Both the position numbers and the translations under genes were made by a program. 64,000 bases of DNA from Atlantibacter hermannii. Its GTDB lineage: Bacteria; Pseudomonadota; Gammaproteobacteria; Enterobacterales; Enterobacteriaceae. Shown piece after piece: positions 1 through 8,699 of the stretch (position 1 is its first letter; the number at the start of each line of letters is the position of its first letter). Location: positions 3,596,001 through 3,660,000 of the forward strand of contig LR134136.1 in NCBI GenBank assembly GCA_900635495.1, read 5' to 3'. Under the pieces are notes generated by a model, which was not told where the DNA came from, searched no databases, and saw only the letters and a list, made by a program, of their open reading frames with translations.

Positions 1-683
1 CAGACCTTATCCAGCGGCGCGGTGAGGGTTAGCGGCGCGCCCGTTACCGGATGATTAAGCGTTAGCGAGCTGGCATGCAACATCAAGCGATCGCAGCCGA
101 AATGCTCTGCCGCCGCACGATTCTGGCGTAAATCTCCGTGTTTGCTGTCGCCGATAATGGGATGACGCAGATGCGCCAGGTGACGGCGCAACTGATGCTT
201 ACGCCCGGTTTGCGGCAATAACGAAACCAGGCTGTAACGCGCGGTGGGATAGCGTCCGACGGCGACCGGCATTTCCACGGTGGCGATGCCACGATAATGG
301 GTAACCGCAGGCTGCGGGCCTTTATCAGCGCGGGCATACTTATCGCCGATTTTATCAAGCTCTTCCGTCAGCGGATAATCCAGTACCGCCTCATCCTGCA
401 ACCAGCCCCGGGTGATGGCATGATACTGTTTCTGGATTTGGTGATGTTCAAACTGCTGCGCCAGTAAGCGCCCCACTTCGCTGGAGAGCCCCATCAGCAA
501 TACGCCAGACGTCGGGCGATCAAGGCGGTGGGCAGTAAAAACATGCTGACCAATCTGATCGCGCACGGTTTGCATCACAACCACTTTTTCATCGCGGTCA
601 AGCCAACTGCGGTGAACCAGCCAGCCCGACGGTTTATTTACCGCCACCAGCCACGCATCCTGATACAGGATCTCAAGACTCAC
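1..683 (-). CDS. truC: tRNA pseudouridine synthase C (3' end cut by window)
   Basis: RluA-family pseudouridine synthase that modifies U65 of tRNA-Ile and tRNA-Asp. The first 227 or so residues of a protein of about 260 are visible; the C-terminus lies beyond base 1. The translation starts SLEILYQDAWLVAVNKPSGW and carries the catalytic-aspartate motif HRLDRPTSG near residue 55 and the QTGRKHQLRRHL segment of the fold. The start is a GTG at 683-681 that overlaps the yqcC stop by 4 bases (GTGA), which points to translational coupling with yqcC. The order yqcC-truC is the same as in E. coli. Identification is by recognition of family motifs and synteny. Confidence 0.93.
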   Translation of the reverse strand, partial: MSLEILYQDAWLVAVNKPSGWLVHRSWLDRDEKVVVMQTVRDQIGQHVFTAHRLDRPTSGVLLMGLSSEVGRLLAQQFEHHQIQKQYHAITRGWLQDEAVLDYPLTEELDKIGDKYARADKGPQPAVTHYRGIATVEMPVAVGRYPTARYSLVSLLPQTGRKHQLRRHLAHLRHPIIGDSKHGDLRQNRAAAEHFGCDRLMLHASSLTLNHPVTGAPLTLTAPLDKV

Positions 684-1009
684 GCTTTTACCTCACTGAA
701 CCAGGCATCCATTTCCTGGAGCAGGGCAATAATGTCTTCACGCGCCGGATGACCCGGATGCAGCGCCACTTCATAGTACGGCGCAATCGAAAAAGCCTGC
801 GGCAACGGGCTGTCGCTGTCGAGCAGCGCGTGCATTCGGGGAATGAAAATCCACTGCAGCCACTCATAAGGCGCAAGGGTGTCCAGGCAAAAAGGCTGAT
901 CGCTGGCAAACGCGGCGGCATCAGGCGGATTGCCCTGCCACTGCTGGTGGTTGCGCAGCGTTGTTTCGATAAGGAGAAGTTGCTGACGCACAGCATTCGC
1001 TCTGTTCAT
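680..1009 (-). CDS. yqcC: YqcC family protein, DUF446
   Basis: Small cytoplasmic protein of 109 residues whose biochemical role is not established. The core PYEWLQWIFIPRMHALLD and the segment IAPYYEVAL are hallmarks of the YqcC/DUF446 family. The ATG at 1009 is preferred over an upstream in-frame start because it gives exactly the E. coli length and has a GAGGTC ribosome site just upstream. The stop overlaps the truC start, so the pair form an operon. Some gammaproteobacteria also link this family with pseudouridine synthase genes, which is suggestive but not proof of a shared pathway. Confidence 0.9.
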   Translation of the reverse strand: MNRANAVRQQLLLIETTLRNHQQWQGNPPDAAAFASDQPFCLDTLAPYEWLQWIFIPRMHALLDSDSPLPQAFSIAPYYEVALHPGHPAREDIIALLQEMDAWFSEVKA

Positions 1010-1062
1010 GATTGACCTCGATTCCGGCAAACAGGCGCGCAGCATAGCATTTCATGACGGGA

Positions 1063-1433
1063 ATAAAAAAAGGGAGCACTGTAAAAACAGTGCTCCCGGT
1101 TCGTTTCGCAGCAGTCCGGCTACTTTTGTTGCTCCCTGCTCATCCTTGACAACTTTTCCTGTGAGCTCAAGAGCTCAACGTCCTTATTTATGCATCCTGC
1201 ACGCCATCATCATGACAGCTTATTTGCACCTTCCTGGCGCTGAATCCCTGATCGTCCTGATCCACCGAACATCCCGACCGGCTCTCGTTCTCCCTCCTGG
1301 AGGTGTCCTTTAACGCGCCCTTGCGTTATCCTTGCTTCGTCCTGAAGCCTTCCCTGAAGCACCATCCTGGTGTGTTCCCTGGCTGAAGCAACATCTTCCT
1401 GATGTAAACTTCATATCGTGACGTCCTGTCAAC
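1063..1433 (-). ncRNA. csrB: CsrB, CsrA-sequestering regulatory RNA
   Basis: About 370 nt on the minus strand between yqcC and syd, the E. coli location of csrB. The transcript strand carries about 22 GGA motifs, many as AGGA or CAGGA in hairpin loops, which are CsrA binding sites. It ends in a strong terminator hairpin (GGGAGCACTG / CAGTGCTCCC, 1072-1096) followed by a U run at 1064-1071. The 5' end is placed at 1433 because GTTGACAGGA there matches the known CsrB start. It titrates CsrA and so controls carbon storage, motility and virulence programmes. The ends are inferred from homology, accurate to a few bases. Confidence 0.95.
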
Positions 1434-1604
1434 GGATATAGAATCCTCTATTACGACTCGTCTTACAAGGGAACCCCGATCACAGATTGCAGTTAAGTTT
1501 CATTCGAAAGTGCCGAAAAAGTTATTAATTCATTGAATTTTAATAATATTCAATTTTAGCCCAGGTAAACACGCCCAGACGTTAGCGGCAATGTCTTACA
1601 AACT

Positions 1605-1622
1605 TGTAAGAGATATCTCACA
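1605..1622. promoter_or_regulatory. UvrY/SirA-type binding site upstream of csrB
   Basis: The 18-base sequence TGTAAGAGATATCTCACA is a near-perfect inverted repeat centred about 181 bases upstream of the csrB start. It closely resembles the distal UvrY (BarA-UvrY) site known upstream of E. coli csrB in both sequence and distance. The surrounding 1434-1642 is AT-rich non-coding DNA. Function is inferred from this resemblance. Confidence 0.75.
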
Positions 1623-1642
1623 AAGCAATTAGCAAAAAATGC

Positions 1643-2188
1643 TTACACCTGCGGCTCAAGGCCAGAAAGGAAGGCGCTAAGCGAAGGCGCAATCACGGTG
1701 CGCTGACGGGTGCCCAGTTTTTCTACCGTGACTTCGCCGCTTAAATTGCACAGCGAAACCACCTCCATTTCATCTTCGCGCGTGGCGATAAAAAGCGTCG
1801 GTGAAAGCTTCAGGCGCTTTTGGGTAACAAGATGGCCAATGAGGTTTTCCTGAACGCGACGGAAATCATCTTCGCTCCAGGTTTGCAGCAGCGTCAGCGC
1901 GTCGCCGTCAAATCGCGCCGCCATATCGCCCGCATACTGCGTGGTATAAAACGCGTGGATATCTTCCTGCACCACGATGTCCATGGCCCGTTCCACCGCA
2001 CTCAGGCTGGCGGCGGGTTCAAAGGGTTGCGGCTGCCAGATAACCCGGTCCTGCAACGTCGAGATAATGCAGGGCGACGGGACGCCATAGAGATCTTCGC
2101 TTTGCGGCCATGTACTGTGCGCATCATGCCACGCATCGCAAAATCGGCGGGTAAAGGCTTTCAGGGCTTGCTGCACATCACTTTCCAC
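1643..2188 (-). CDS. syd: Syd, SecY-interacting protein
   Basis: Cytoplasmic protein of 181 residues, identical in length to E. coli Syd, which binds SecY and may monitor translocon assembly. The conserved block TWSEDDFRRVQENLIGHLV (about residues 103-121) and the N-terminal ELYGVPSPCI-like segment (here DLYGVPSPCII) identify the family. The start ATG at 2188 diverges from queF with a 70-base gap that must hold both promoters. The gene is intact. Confidence 0.94.
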   Translation of the reverse strand: MESDVQQALKAFTRRFCDAWHDAHSTWPQSEDLYGVPSPCIISTLQDRVIWQPQPFEPAASLSAVERAMDIVVQEDIHAFYTTQYAGDMAARFDGDALTLLQTWSEDDFRRVQENLIGHLVTQKRLKLSPTLFIATREDEMEVVSLCNLSGEVTVEKLGTRQRTVIAPSLSAFLSGLEPQV

Positions 2189-2258
2189 TGCGTTTCTCTC
2201 TCATTGCCAGGTACGATACACTAGGCCAATTATTGTACCTGCTTTATTTTGGTGACAC

Positions 2259-3104
2259 ATGACTTCTTATGAAAATCACGCGGCGTTAAGCGGCCTGACG
2301 CTGGGTAAATCCACTGCCTACCGGGACATTTACGACGCCAGTCTGTTGCAGCCGGTTCCCCGTAGCCTGAACCGTGACCCGCTGGGGCTCAGGGCCGACG
2401 CGCTGCCCTTCCACGGCGCGGACATCTGGACGCTGTATGAGCTTTCCTGGCTGAACAATAATGGGTTGCCGCAGGTCGGCGTGGGGCATGTCAGCATTGA
2501 TTCCGCCAGCGTCAATCTGGTGGAGTCCAAAAGCTTTAAGCTCTACCTCAACAGTTTTAATCAAACCCGCTTCGCCAGTTGGGATGAGGTGCAACAGACC
2601 CTGGCGCAGGATTTAGGCCGCTGCGCGCAAGGCAATGTGGACGTAAAATTGTTTCGCCTGCACGAACTGGAAGGCCAGACGGTAGCGGCGTTTGACGGAA
2701 CGTGTATTGATAATCAACCCATTACGATTGATAACTATGAGTTCGATGCGGATTATCTGGCGGGCGCTGCCGGCGATCGCGTGGTGGAAGAAACGCTGGT
2801 CAGCCATCTGTTGAAGTCAAACTGCCTGATTACCCATCAGCCTGACTGGGGCTCGGTGCAAATTCGTTATAACGGCCCGCAAATCGACCGGGAAAAGCTG
2901 CTGCGCTATCTGGTTTCTTTCCGCCATCATAATGAATTCCACGAACAGTGCGTGGAGCGAATTTTTAACGACATTATGCGTTTTTGCCAGCCGACATCCC
3001 TCAGCGTTTACGCGCGCTACACCCGTCGCGGCGGGCTGGATATCAATCCATGGCGCAGTAATACCGATTTTACGCCAGCCACGGGGCGTCTGGTGCGCCA
3101 ATAA
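2259..3104 (+). CDS. queF: NADPH-dependent 7-cyano-7-deazaguanine reductase
   Basis: Reduces preQ0 to preQ1 in queuosine biosynthesis, a tunnel-fold enzyme related to GTP cyclohydrolase I. Length 281, the two-domain long form of enterobacteria. The QueF motif ESKSFKLYLNSFNQTRF is visible near residue 90, and the cysteine expected to form the thioimide intermediate lies in LLKSNCLITHQPDWG near residue 190. It is a single gene facing away from syd, and ppnN follows 114 bases downstream in the same direction. No defect is visible. Confidence 0.96.
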   Translation: MTSYENHAALSGLTLGKSTAYRDIYDASLLQPVPRSLNRDPLGLRADALPFHGADIWTLYELSWLNNNGLPQVGVGHVSIDSASVNLVESKSFKLYLNSFNQTRFASWDEVQQTLAQDLGRCAQGNVDVKLFRLHELEGQTVAAFDGTCIDNQPITIDNYEFDADYLAGAAGDRVVEETLVSHLLKSNCLITHQPDWGSVQIRYNGPQIDREKLLRYLVSFRHHNEFHEQCVERIFNDIMRFCQPTSLSVYARYTRRGGLDINPWRSNTDFTPATGRLVRQ

Positions 3105-3218
3105 CTGGAATATGTCTCGCATTTGACACACCATTTTACGTTAGCGGGTTGTTAAACCTGAGCAGGCAGGGCTATTGTAATCACAGGGATCGGCGCGTGG
3201 TGCCCGTAAGGAGTTCAC

Positions 3219-4583
3219 TTGATTACACATATTAGCCCGCTTGGCTCAATGGATATGTTGTCGCAGCTGGAAGTCGATATGCTTAAACGCACGGCCAGCA
3301 GCGATATTTATCAACTCTTCCGCAATTGTTCTTTGGCAGTACTGAATTCCGGTAGTCAGACCGACAACAGTAAAGAACTGCTTTCTCGATTTGAAAATTT
3401 TGACATCAACGTATTACGTCGCGAACGCGGCGTTAAGCTTGAACTCATCAATCCGCCCGATGAGGCCTTCGTCGATGGTCGCATCATTCGCTCTTTGCAG
3501 GCGAACCTGTTTGCCGTGCTGCGCGATATTTTGTTCGTAAATGGGCAGATAACCAGCGCGGGTCGGTTGCAGCATCTCGATCTGGAAGACTCTACCCATA
3601 TCACTAACCTGGTCTTCTCTATCCTGCGTAACGCCCGTGCGCTGCACGTCGGCGAAGCGCCGAATATGGTGGTGTGCTGGGGTGGGCACTCCATTAATGA
3701 AACCGAATACCTCTATGCCCGTCGCGTAGGGACGCAACTCGGTTTACGTGAACTCAATATTTGCACTGGCTGCGGACCGGGCGCGATGGAAGCGCCCATG
3801 AAAGGCGCGGCAGTCGGCCATGCGCAGCAACGTTATAAAGAAGGACGTTTCATCGGCATGACCGAACCGTCGATTATCGCCGCTGAACCGCCTAACCCGC
3901 TGGTGAACGAACTCATCATCATGCCGGATATTGAAAAGCGCCTCGAAGCCTTCGTGCGCATCGCTCATGGGATCATTATTTTCCCGGGCGGGGTAGGCAC
4001 GGCAGAAGAGTTGCTTTACCTGCTGGGGATACTGATGAATCCGCATAACCAGGATCAGGTGCTGCCGCTTATCCTCACCGGGCCGAAACAGAGTGCAGAT
4101 TATTTCCGCGTGCTGGATGAGTTTATCGTCAGTACGCTTGGGGAACAGGCGCGTCGCTATTATCGCGTGATTATTGACGATGCCCCGGAAGTCGCGCGCC
4201 AGATGAAAAAAGCCATGCCGCTGGTTAAAGAGAATCGCCGCGAAACCGGCGATGCATACAGCTTTAACTGGTCGATTCGTATTTCACCGGACCTTCAGGT
4301 GCCGTTTGAGCCGACGCACAGCAATATGGCGAACCTCAAACTGTATCCCGATCAGCCGACTGAAATCCTGGCAGCGGATTTACGCCGGGCCTTTTCAGGC
4401 ATTGTGGCGGGTAACGTTAAAGAGAACGGCATTCGCGCTATTGAGCAATTCGGCCCCTACAAAATTCATGGCGATCGCCGCATGATGAAACAGATGGACG
4501 ATCTGTTGCAGGGATTTGTTGCCCAACATCGTATGAAGCTACCGGGAAGCGCATATATCCCCTGCTATGAGATATGTACCTAG
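3219..4583 (+). CDS. ppnN: Pyrimidine/purine nucleotide 5'-monophosphate nucleosidase
   Basis: PpnN (formerly YgdH) splits nucleoside monophosphates into base and ribose-5-phosphate and is an alarmone-regulated tetramer in E. coli. 454 residues, the E. coli length. The LOG-family core has CTGCGPGAMEAPMKGA around 185 and FPGGVGTAEELLYLLG around 255, which bind the phosphate. The start is the rare TTG at 3219, supported by a strong AAGGAG nine bases upstream and by alignment of MITHISPLGSMDML to family N-termini. A rho-independent terminator follows. Confidence 0.96.
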   Translation: MITHISPLGSMDMLSQLEVDMLKRTASSDIYQLFRNCSLAVLNSGSQTDNSKELLSRFENFDINVLRRERGVKLELINPPDEAFVDGRIIRSLQANLFAVLRDILFVNGQITSAGRLQHLDLEDSTHITNLVFSILRNARALHVGEAPNMVVCWGGHSINETEYLYARRVGTQLGLRELNICTGCGPGAMEAPMKGAAVGHAQQRYKEGRFIGMTEPSIIAAEPPNPLVNELIIMPDIEKRLEAFVRIAHGIIIFPGGVGTAEELLYLLGILMNPHNQDQVLPLILTGPKQSADYFRVLDEFIVSTLGEQARRYYRVIIDDAPEVARQMKKAMPLVKENRRETGDAYSFNWSIRISPDLQVPFEPTHSNMANLKLYPDQPTEILAADLRRAFSGIVAGNVKENGIRAIEQFGPYKIHGDRRMMKQMDDLLQGFVAQHRMKLPGSAYIPCYEICT

Positions 4584-4599
4584 CATAATCTAAACAACC

Positions 4600-4626
4600 G
4601 GGCGGCCATGGGCCGCCCTTTTTTTT
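4600..4626 (+). terminator. Rho-independent terminator of ppnN
   Basis: GGGCGGC and GCCGCCC form a GC-rich stem (4600-4618) followed directly by a run of eight T, just after the ppnN stop. Confidence 0.9.
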
Positions 4627-5048
4627 AACATACCCGCTTCGAAGTAAACGTTTGCTTATCCGCCTCAGGCATAAAACATCATCCTAACTAATCAATTTGC
4701 CTTCAAAAATTCCGTTTAACCTCAATTTAACAGTCGAAAATCTGATATCCACATCAGGACATATCCTGCTCTGCTCTAAGAATGCTAGTCTTCGCGTCCA
4801 ATAATCTGGCAAAGAAGCAAAAAATCAGCTCAAAGACCCAAAAAATACCCTTATTAAAAGTAGATTATTGCAATTGAGATCCCGATCACTGATAGATTGA
4901 CGGCATAAATGTATCTTTCCGCCCGAAAATAGTTACGGGAAAAAATTATAAAAATCCCCTCTTTACCAGTATTTCGTTTTACAGTCAGGCAATTTTGCAT
5001 TGGATATCTCTAAAAGCCTGATTTTTATGCTTCCTCCAGGAGAAACAG
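4627..5048. other. Long sdaC leader/promoter region
   Basis: About 420 bases, clearly AT-rich, with no convincing gene. A 31-codon ATG frame at 4782-4877 (MLVFASNNLAKKQ...) has no good ribosome site and is not called. The stretch holds a candidate CRP site (listed separately) and presumably the sdaC promoter. The last bases carry CCAGGAGAAACAG, a good ribosome site for sdaC. Confidence 0.5.
4875..4890. promoter_or_regulatory. Candidate CRP site upstream of sdaC
   Basis: TGAGA-N6-TCACT matches the CRP consensus TGTGA-N6-TCACA at 8 of 10 half-site bases with the right spacing. It lies 159 bases before the sdaC start. E. coli sdaC is known to be catabolite-controlled. Inferred, not proven. Confidence 0.5.
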
Positions 5049-6341
5049 ATGGAAACCACCCAAACCAGCACCATTGCGTCAACCGCGACGCGTAGTTCAT
5101 GGCGCAAAACCGACACCATGTGGATGCTTGGCCTGTACGGCACGGCAATCGGCGCAGGTGTTCTTTTCTTACCTATTAACGCCGGTGTCGGCGGCATGAT
5201 CCCGCTGATTATCATGGCGATCATTGCCTTCCCAATGACCTTCTTCGCACACCGCGGGCTGACCCGCTTTGTGCTGTCCGGTAAAAACCCAGGCGAAGAC
5301 ATCACTGAAGTGGTTGAAGAGCACTTTGGTATTGGCGCAGGCAAACTGATCACCCTGCTCTACTTCTTCGCGATTTACCCAATCCTGCTGGTTTACAGCG
5401 TGGCCATCACCAACACCGTGGACAGCTTTATTACCCACCAGTTGGGTATGACTGCGCCGCCGCGTGCGATCCTTTCCCTGATCCTGATTATCGGCATGAT
5501 GACCATCGTGCGTTTTGGTGAGCAGATGATCGTGAAAGCGATGAGCGTGCTGGTATTCCCGTTTGTTGCCGCCCTGATGCTGCTTGCGCTTTACCTGATC
5601 CCGCAGTGGAACGGTGCCGCGCTGGATACCTTATCTTTCAGCTCCGCAGCAACCACGACCGGCAATGGCCTGTGGATGACCCTGTGGCTGGCAATCCCGG
5701 TAATGGTCTTCTCCTTTAACCACTCCCCGATCATCTCCTCCTTCGCCGTGGCGAAGCGTGAAGAGTACGGCGTGGACGCGGAGAAAAAATGTTCACGTAT
5801 CCTGGCTTTCGCACACATCATGATGGTGCTGACGGTCATGTTCTTCGTATTCAGCTGCGTTCTGAGCCTGTCCCCGGCTGACCTGGCTGAAGCGAAAGCG
5901 CAGAACATCTCTATTCTGTCTTACCTGGCTAACCATTTTAACGCGCCGGTCATCGCCTGGATGGCGCCGATCATTGCGATTATCGCCATCACAAAATCCT
6001 TCCTCGGCCACTACCTGGGCGCGCGTGAAGGCTTTAACGGTATGGTGATTAAGTCTCTGCGCGGTAAAGGTAAAAGCATCGAAATCAACAAACTGAACCG
6101 CATCACTGCGCTGTTCATGCTGGTCACGACCTGGATTGTAGCGACCCTGAACCCGAGCATCCTGGGCATGATTGAAACCCTGGGCGGCCCGATCATCGCG
6201 ATGATTCTGTTCCTGATGCCGATGTATGCCATTCAGAAAGTCCCGGCTATGCGTAAGTACAGCGGCCACATCAGTAATGTGTTTGTGGTTGTGATGGGCC
6301 TGATCGCCATCTCCGCTATCTTCTACTCACTGTTCGGTTAA
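5049..6341 (+). CDS. sdaC: Serine/proton symporter SdaC
   Basis: Inner-membrane L-serine transporter (HAAAP family, about 11 membrane segments), 430 residues against 429 in E. coli. The N-terminus runs METTQTSTIAS then the first membrane segment WMLGLYGTAIGAGVLFLPIN. The family motif FAVAKREEYG follows NHSPIISS in the middle. It supplies substrate to SdaB, encoded 66 bases downstream in the same direction. A perfect stem-loop in the gap may tune the ratio of the two products. The gene is intact. Confidence 0.97.
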   Translation: METTQTSTIASTATRSSWRKTDTMWMLGLYGTAIGAGVLFLPINAGVGGMIPLIIMAIIAFPMTFFAHRGLTRFVLSGKNPGEDITEVVEEHFGIGAGKLITLLYFFAIYPILLVYSVAITNTVDSFITHQLGMTAPPRAILSLILIIGMMTIVRFGEQMIVKAMSVLVFPFVAALMLLALYLIPQWNGAALDTLSFSSAATTTGNGLWMTLWLAIPVMVFSFNHSPIISSFAVAKREEYGVDAEKKCSRILAFAHIMMVLTVMFFVFSCVLSLSPADLAEAKAQNISILSYLANHFNAPVIAWMAPIIAIIAITKSFLGHYLGAREGFNGMVIKSLRGKGKSIEINKLNRITALFMLVTTWIVATLNPSILGMIETLGGPIIAMILFLMPMYAIQKVPAMRKYSGHISNVFVVVMGLIAISAIFYSLFG

Positions 6342-6352
6342 TTGCATCGTCC

Positions 6353-6373
6353 GCGCCGCTCTTTGAGCGGCGC
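6353..6373 (+). other. Stem-loop between sdaC and sdaB
   Basis: GCGCCGCTC TTT GAGCGGCGC is a perfect 9-base-pair stem with a 3-base loop and no following T run. It looks like an RNA stabiliser or partial attenuator rather than a full terminator. The role is inferred. Confidence 0.55.
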
Positions 6374-6407
6374 ATGCCCTTACCTCTAACTACGCATTGG
6401 ATGCATC

Positions 6408-7774
6408 ATGATTAGTGTTTTTGATATTTTCAAAATCGGTATTGGTCCTTCCAGTTCCCACACTGTTGGGCCGATGAAAGCGGGCAAGCAGTTTACGGAT
6501 GATTTAATCGCACAAGGATTGTTGCGTGATGTTACCCGTGTTGTTGTTGATGTTTACGGTTCACTTTCCCTGACGGGCAAAGGGCACCACACCGATATTG
6601 CTATCATTATGGGTCTGGCGGGAAACCTGCCGCATTCTGTTGATATCGATAGCATTCCTGGCTTTATCCAGGACGTTAACACCCATGGACGCCTGCTGCT
6701 GGCGAACGGAGAACATGAAGTCGAGTTTCCGGTCGATCAGTGCATGAATTTCCACGCTGATAACCTTTCCCTGCACGAAAACGGGATGCGCATTACCGCG
6801 CTTGCCGGTGACAAGGTGGTTTACAGCCAGACGTATTACTCCATCGGCGGCGGCTTTATTGTTGACGAGGACCACTTCGGCGTCACCACCACATCAGCCG
6901 TAGAAGTCCCTTATCCGTATAAAAACGCGGCGGATTTACAGCGCCACTGTCGTGAAACCGGCCTGTCCCTTTCCGGCCTGATGATGAAAAACGAACTCGC
7001 GTTGCGTAGCAAAGAAGAGCTCGAAACCCATCTGGCGCAGGTATGGGAAGTGATGCGCGGCGGTATTGAACGCGGCATCACCACCGAAGGCGTATTGCCG
7101 GGCAAACTGCGCGTACCGCGCCGTGCCGCTGCGCTGCGCCGTATGCTGGTCAGCAGTGACAAAACCACGCAGGACCCAATGGCGGTGGTGGACTGGATCA
7201 ACATGTTCGCACTGGCGGTCAATGAAGAAAACGCCGCAGGTGGACGCGTGGTTACCGCACCGACTAACGGCGCATGTGGCATTGTTCCTGCGGTGCTGGC
7301 CTATTACGACAAGTTTATCCGTGAAGTGAATGCCAATTCACTGGCGCGCTACCTGCTGGTCGCCAGCGCCATTGGCTCGCTGTATAAAATGAACGCATCC
7401 ATCTCCGGCGCTGAAGTGGGCTGCCAGGGCGAAGTGGGCGTTGCCTGCTCAATGGCGGCCGCGGGCCTGGCGGAACTGCTGGGTGCAAGCCCGATGCAGG
7501 TCTGCATCGCAGCGGAGATCGGCATGGAGCATAACCTCGGCCTGACCTGCGATCCGGTTGCCGGGCAAGTTCAGGTGCCGTGCATCGAGCGTAACGCCAT
7601 TGCCGCCGTCAAAGCGGTAAACGCCGCACGTATGGCGCTGCGCCGCACCAGCGAGCCGCGGGTTTGCCTCGATAAAGTCATAGAAACCATGTATGAAACA
7701 GGTAAAGACATGAACGCCAAGTACGTGAAACGTCACGCGGTGGCCTGGCGATGAAAGTCGTCACCTGCGATTAA
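6408..7774 (+). CDS. sdaB: L-serine ammonia-lyase 2 (C-terminal frameshift as read)
   Basis: Iron-sulfur L-serine deaminase converting serine to pyruvate and ammonia. The N-terminal domain starts MISVFDIFKIGIGPSSSHT. The catalytic domain shows the cluster cysteines in NGACGIVPA, GCQGEVGVACSMAAAG and LGLTCDPVAGQV. As read, the frame closes at 7754 after MNAKYVKRHAVAWR. Inserting one C at TAC^GTG (about 7724) restores the family ending YRETSRGGLAMKVVTCD and a TAA at 7772-7774, close to the 455-residue E. coli length. The conserved C-terminal cysteine of this family, thought to act as an intrinsic competing ligand, would be lost in the read frame. Most likely a sequencing error. Confidence 0.9.
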
Positions 7775-7781
7775 TCCCCTT

Positions 7782-7815
7782 CTCCGCCTTCCCTCGTGAA
7801 GGCGGAGTTGTTTTT
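7782..7815 (+). terminator. Terminator of sdaCB
   Basis: CTCCGCCTTC and GAAGGCGGAG (7782-7807) form a 10-base-pair stem followed by TTGTTTTT. Confidence 0.9.
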
Positions 7816-7904
7816 GCGGCATATCTTCCTGATTTCCCCTCGTTTGTGGTTCACGCTACTGAGAAATGGTAGGGTAGCCCCACATTGAAACGGAGGTGGA
7901 CCCC

Positions 7905-8660
7905 ATGGCTGTTCTGTTAATCGTTGACGCACTCAACCTGATTCGTCGCATCCATGCCGTGCAGGGATCGCCCTGCGCCGATACCTGCGTCCACGCATTG
8001 CAGCAACTGATCGTTCACAGTAACCCGACCCATGCCGTCGCCGTCTTTGATGATGAGGCGCGCTCAACCGGCTGGCGGCATCAGTTATTTCCTGATTACA
8101 AAGCCGGACGCGCGCCGATGCCGGATGATTTACACGCAGAAATGCCCGCCTTACGCCGCGCTTTTATTGACCATGGCGTGGCATGCTGGCATTCGCCAGG
8201 CAATGAAGCCGACGATCTTGCCGCCACGCTGGCAGTGAAAGTTGCCAGCGCCGGGCATCAGGCGATGATTGTGTCTACGGACAAAGGCTATTGCCAGTTG
8301 CTGTCGCCCGCGATCCAAATTCGTGACTACTTCCAGAAACGCTGGCTGGATGCGCCGTTTATTGAAAAGGAGTTTGGCGTCGCGCCGCAGGCCTTACCCG
8401 ATTACTGGGGACTGGCTGGGATCAGCAGCTCGAAAATTTCCGGCGTGGCGGGCATCGGCCCGAAAAGCGCGACTCAACTGATCGGCGAATTTGGTTCGCT
8501 GGAAAATCTGTATGCGAATGTTGAACAGGTACCGGAGAAGTGGCGTAAAAAGCTCGAAGCGCATCGCGATGACGCGTTTCTCAGCCGCACGATTGCGACC
8601 CTGAAAACCGATTTACAGCTGGACGGTAACCTCCAGCAGCTCAGATTGACGCGCCGCTAA
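7905..8660 (+). CDS. xni: Flap endonuclease Xni (YgdG)
   Basis: Flap endonuclease-like protein related to the 5'-nuclease domain of DNA polymerase I, 251 residues. Acidic metal-ligand positions appear in LLIVDALNLIRR, AVFDDE, GNEADDLAATL and STDKGY. A helix-hairpin-helix lies in GVAGIGPKSATQLI. The ATG at 7905 is chosen over an in-frame GTG at 7896 because GGAGG at 7892 is correctly spaced and the length equals E. coli Xni. The gene is convergent with rlmM. Confidence 0.94.
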   Translation: MAVLLIVDALNLIRRIHAVQGSPCADTCVHALQQLIVHSNPTHAVAVFDDEARSTGWRHQLFPDYKAGRAPMPDDLHAEMPALRRAFIDHGVACWHSPGNEADDLAATLAVKVASAGHQAMIVSTDKGYCQLLSPAIQIRDYFQKRWLDAPFIEKEFGVAPQALPDYWGLAGISSSKISGVAGIGPKSATQLIGEFGSLENLYANVEQVPEKWRKKLEAHRDDAFLSRTIATLKTDLQLDGNLQQLRLTRR

Positions 8661-8665
8661 GCGCA

Positions 8666-8689
8666 CAAAAAAGGGCGCCAGGCGCCCTT
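8666..8689 (-). terminator. Terminator of rlmM
   Basis: AAGGGCGCC and GGCGCCCTT (8671-8689) form a tight stem. On the minus strand it is followed by a run of T (A run 8667-8672 on plus), so it ends rlmM transcription and may also slow xni transcripts. Confidence 0.85.
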
Positions 8690-8699
8690 CAGGAAAAGC

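Noticed and set aside
3105..3218. Possible riboswitch between queF and ppnN
   Set aside because: Only 114 bases with no preQ1-type or other recognisable conserved fold; it is downstream of queF, not before it.
4782..4877. 31-codon plus-strand frame (MLVFASNNLAKKQ...) in the sdaC leader
   Set aside because: Weak ribosome site and no recognised relative; could be a leader peptide but the sequence alone does not support a call.
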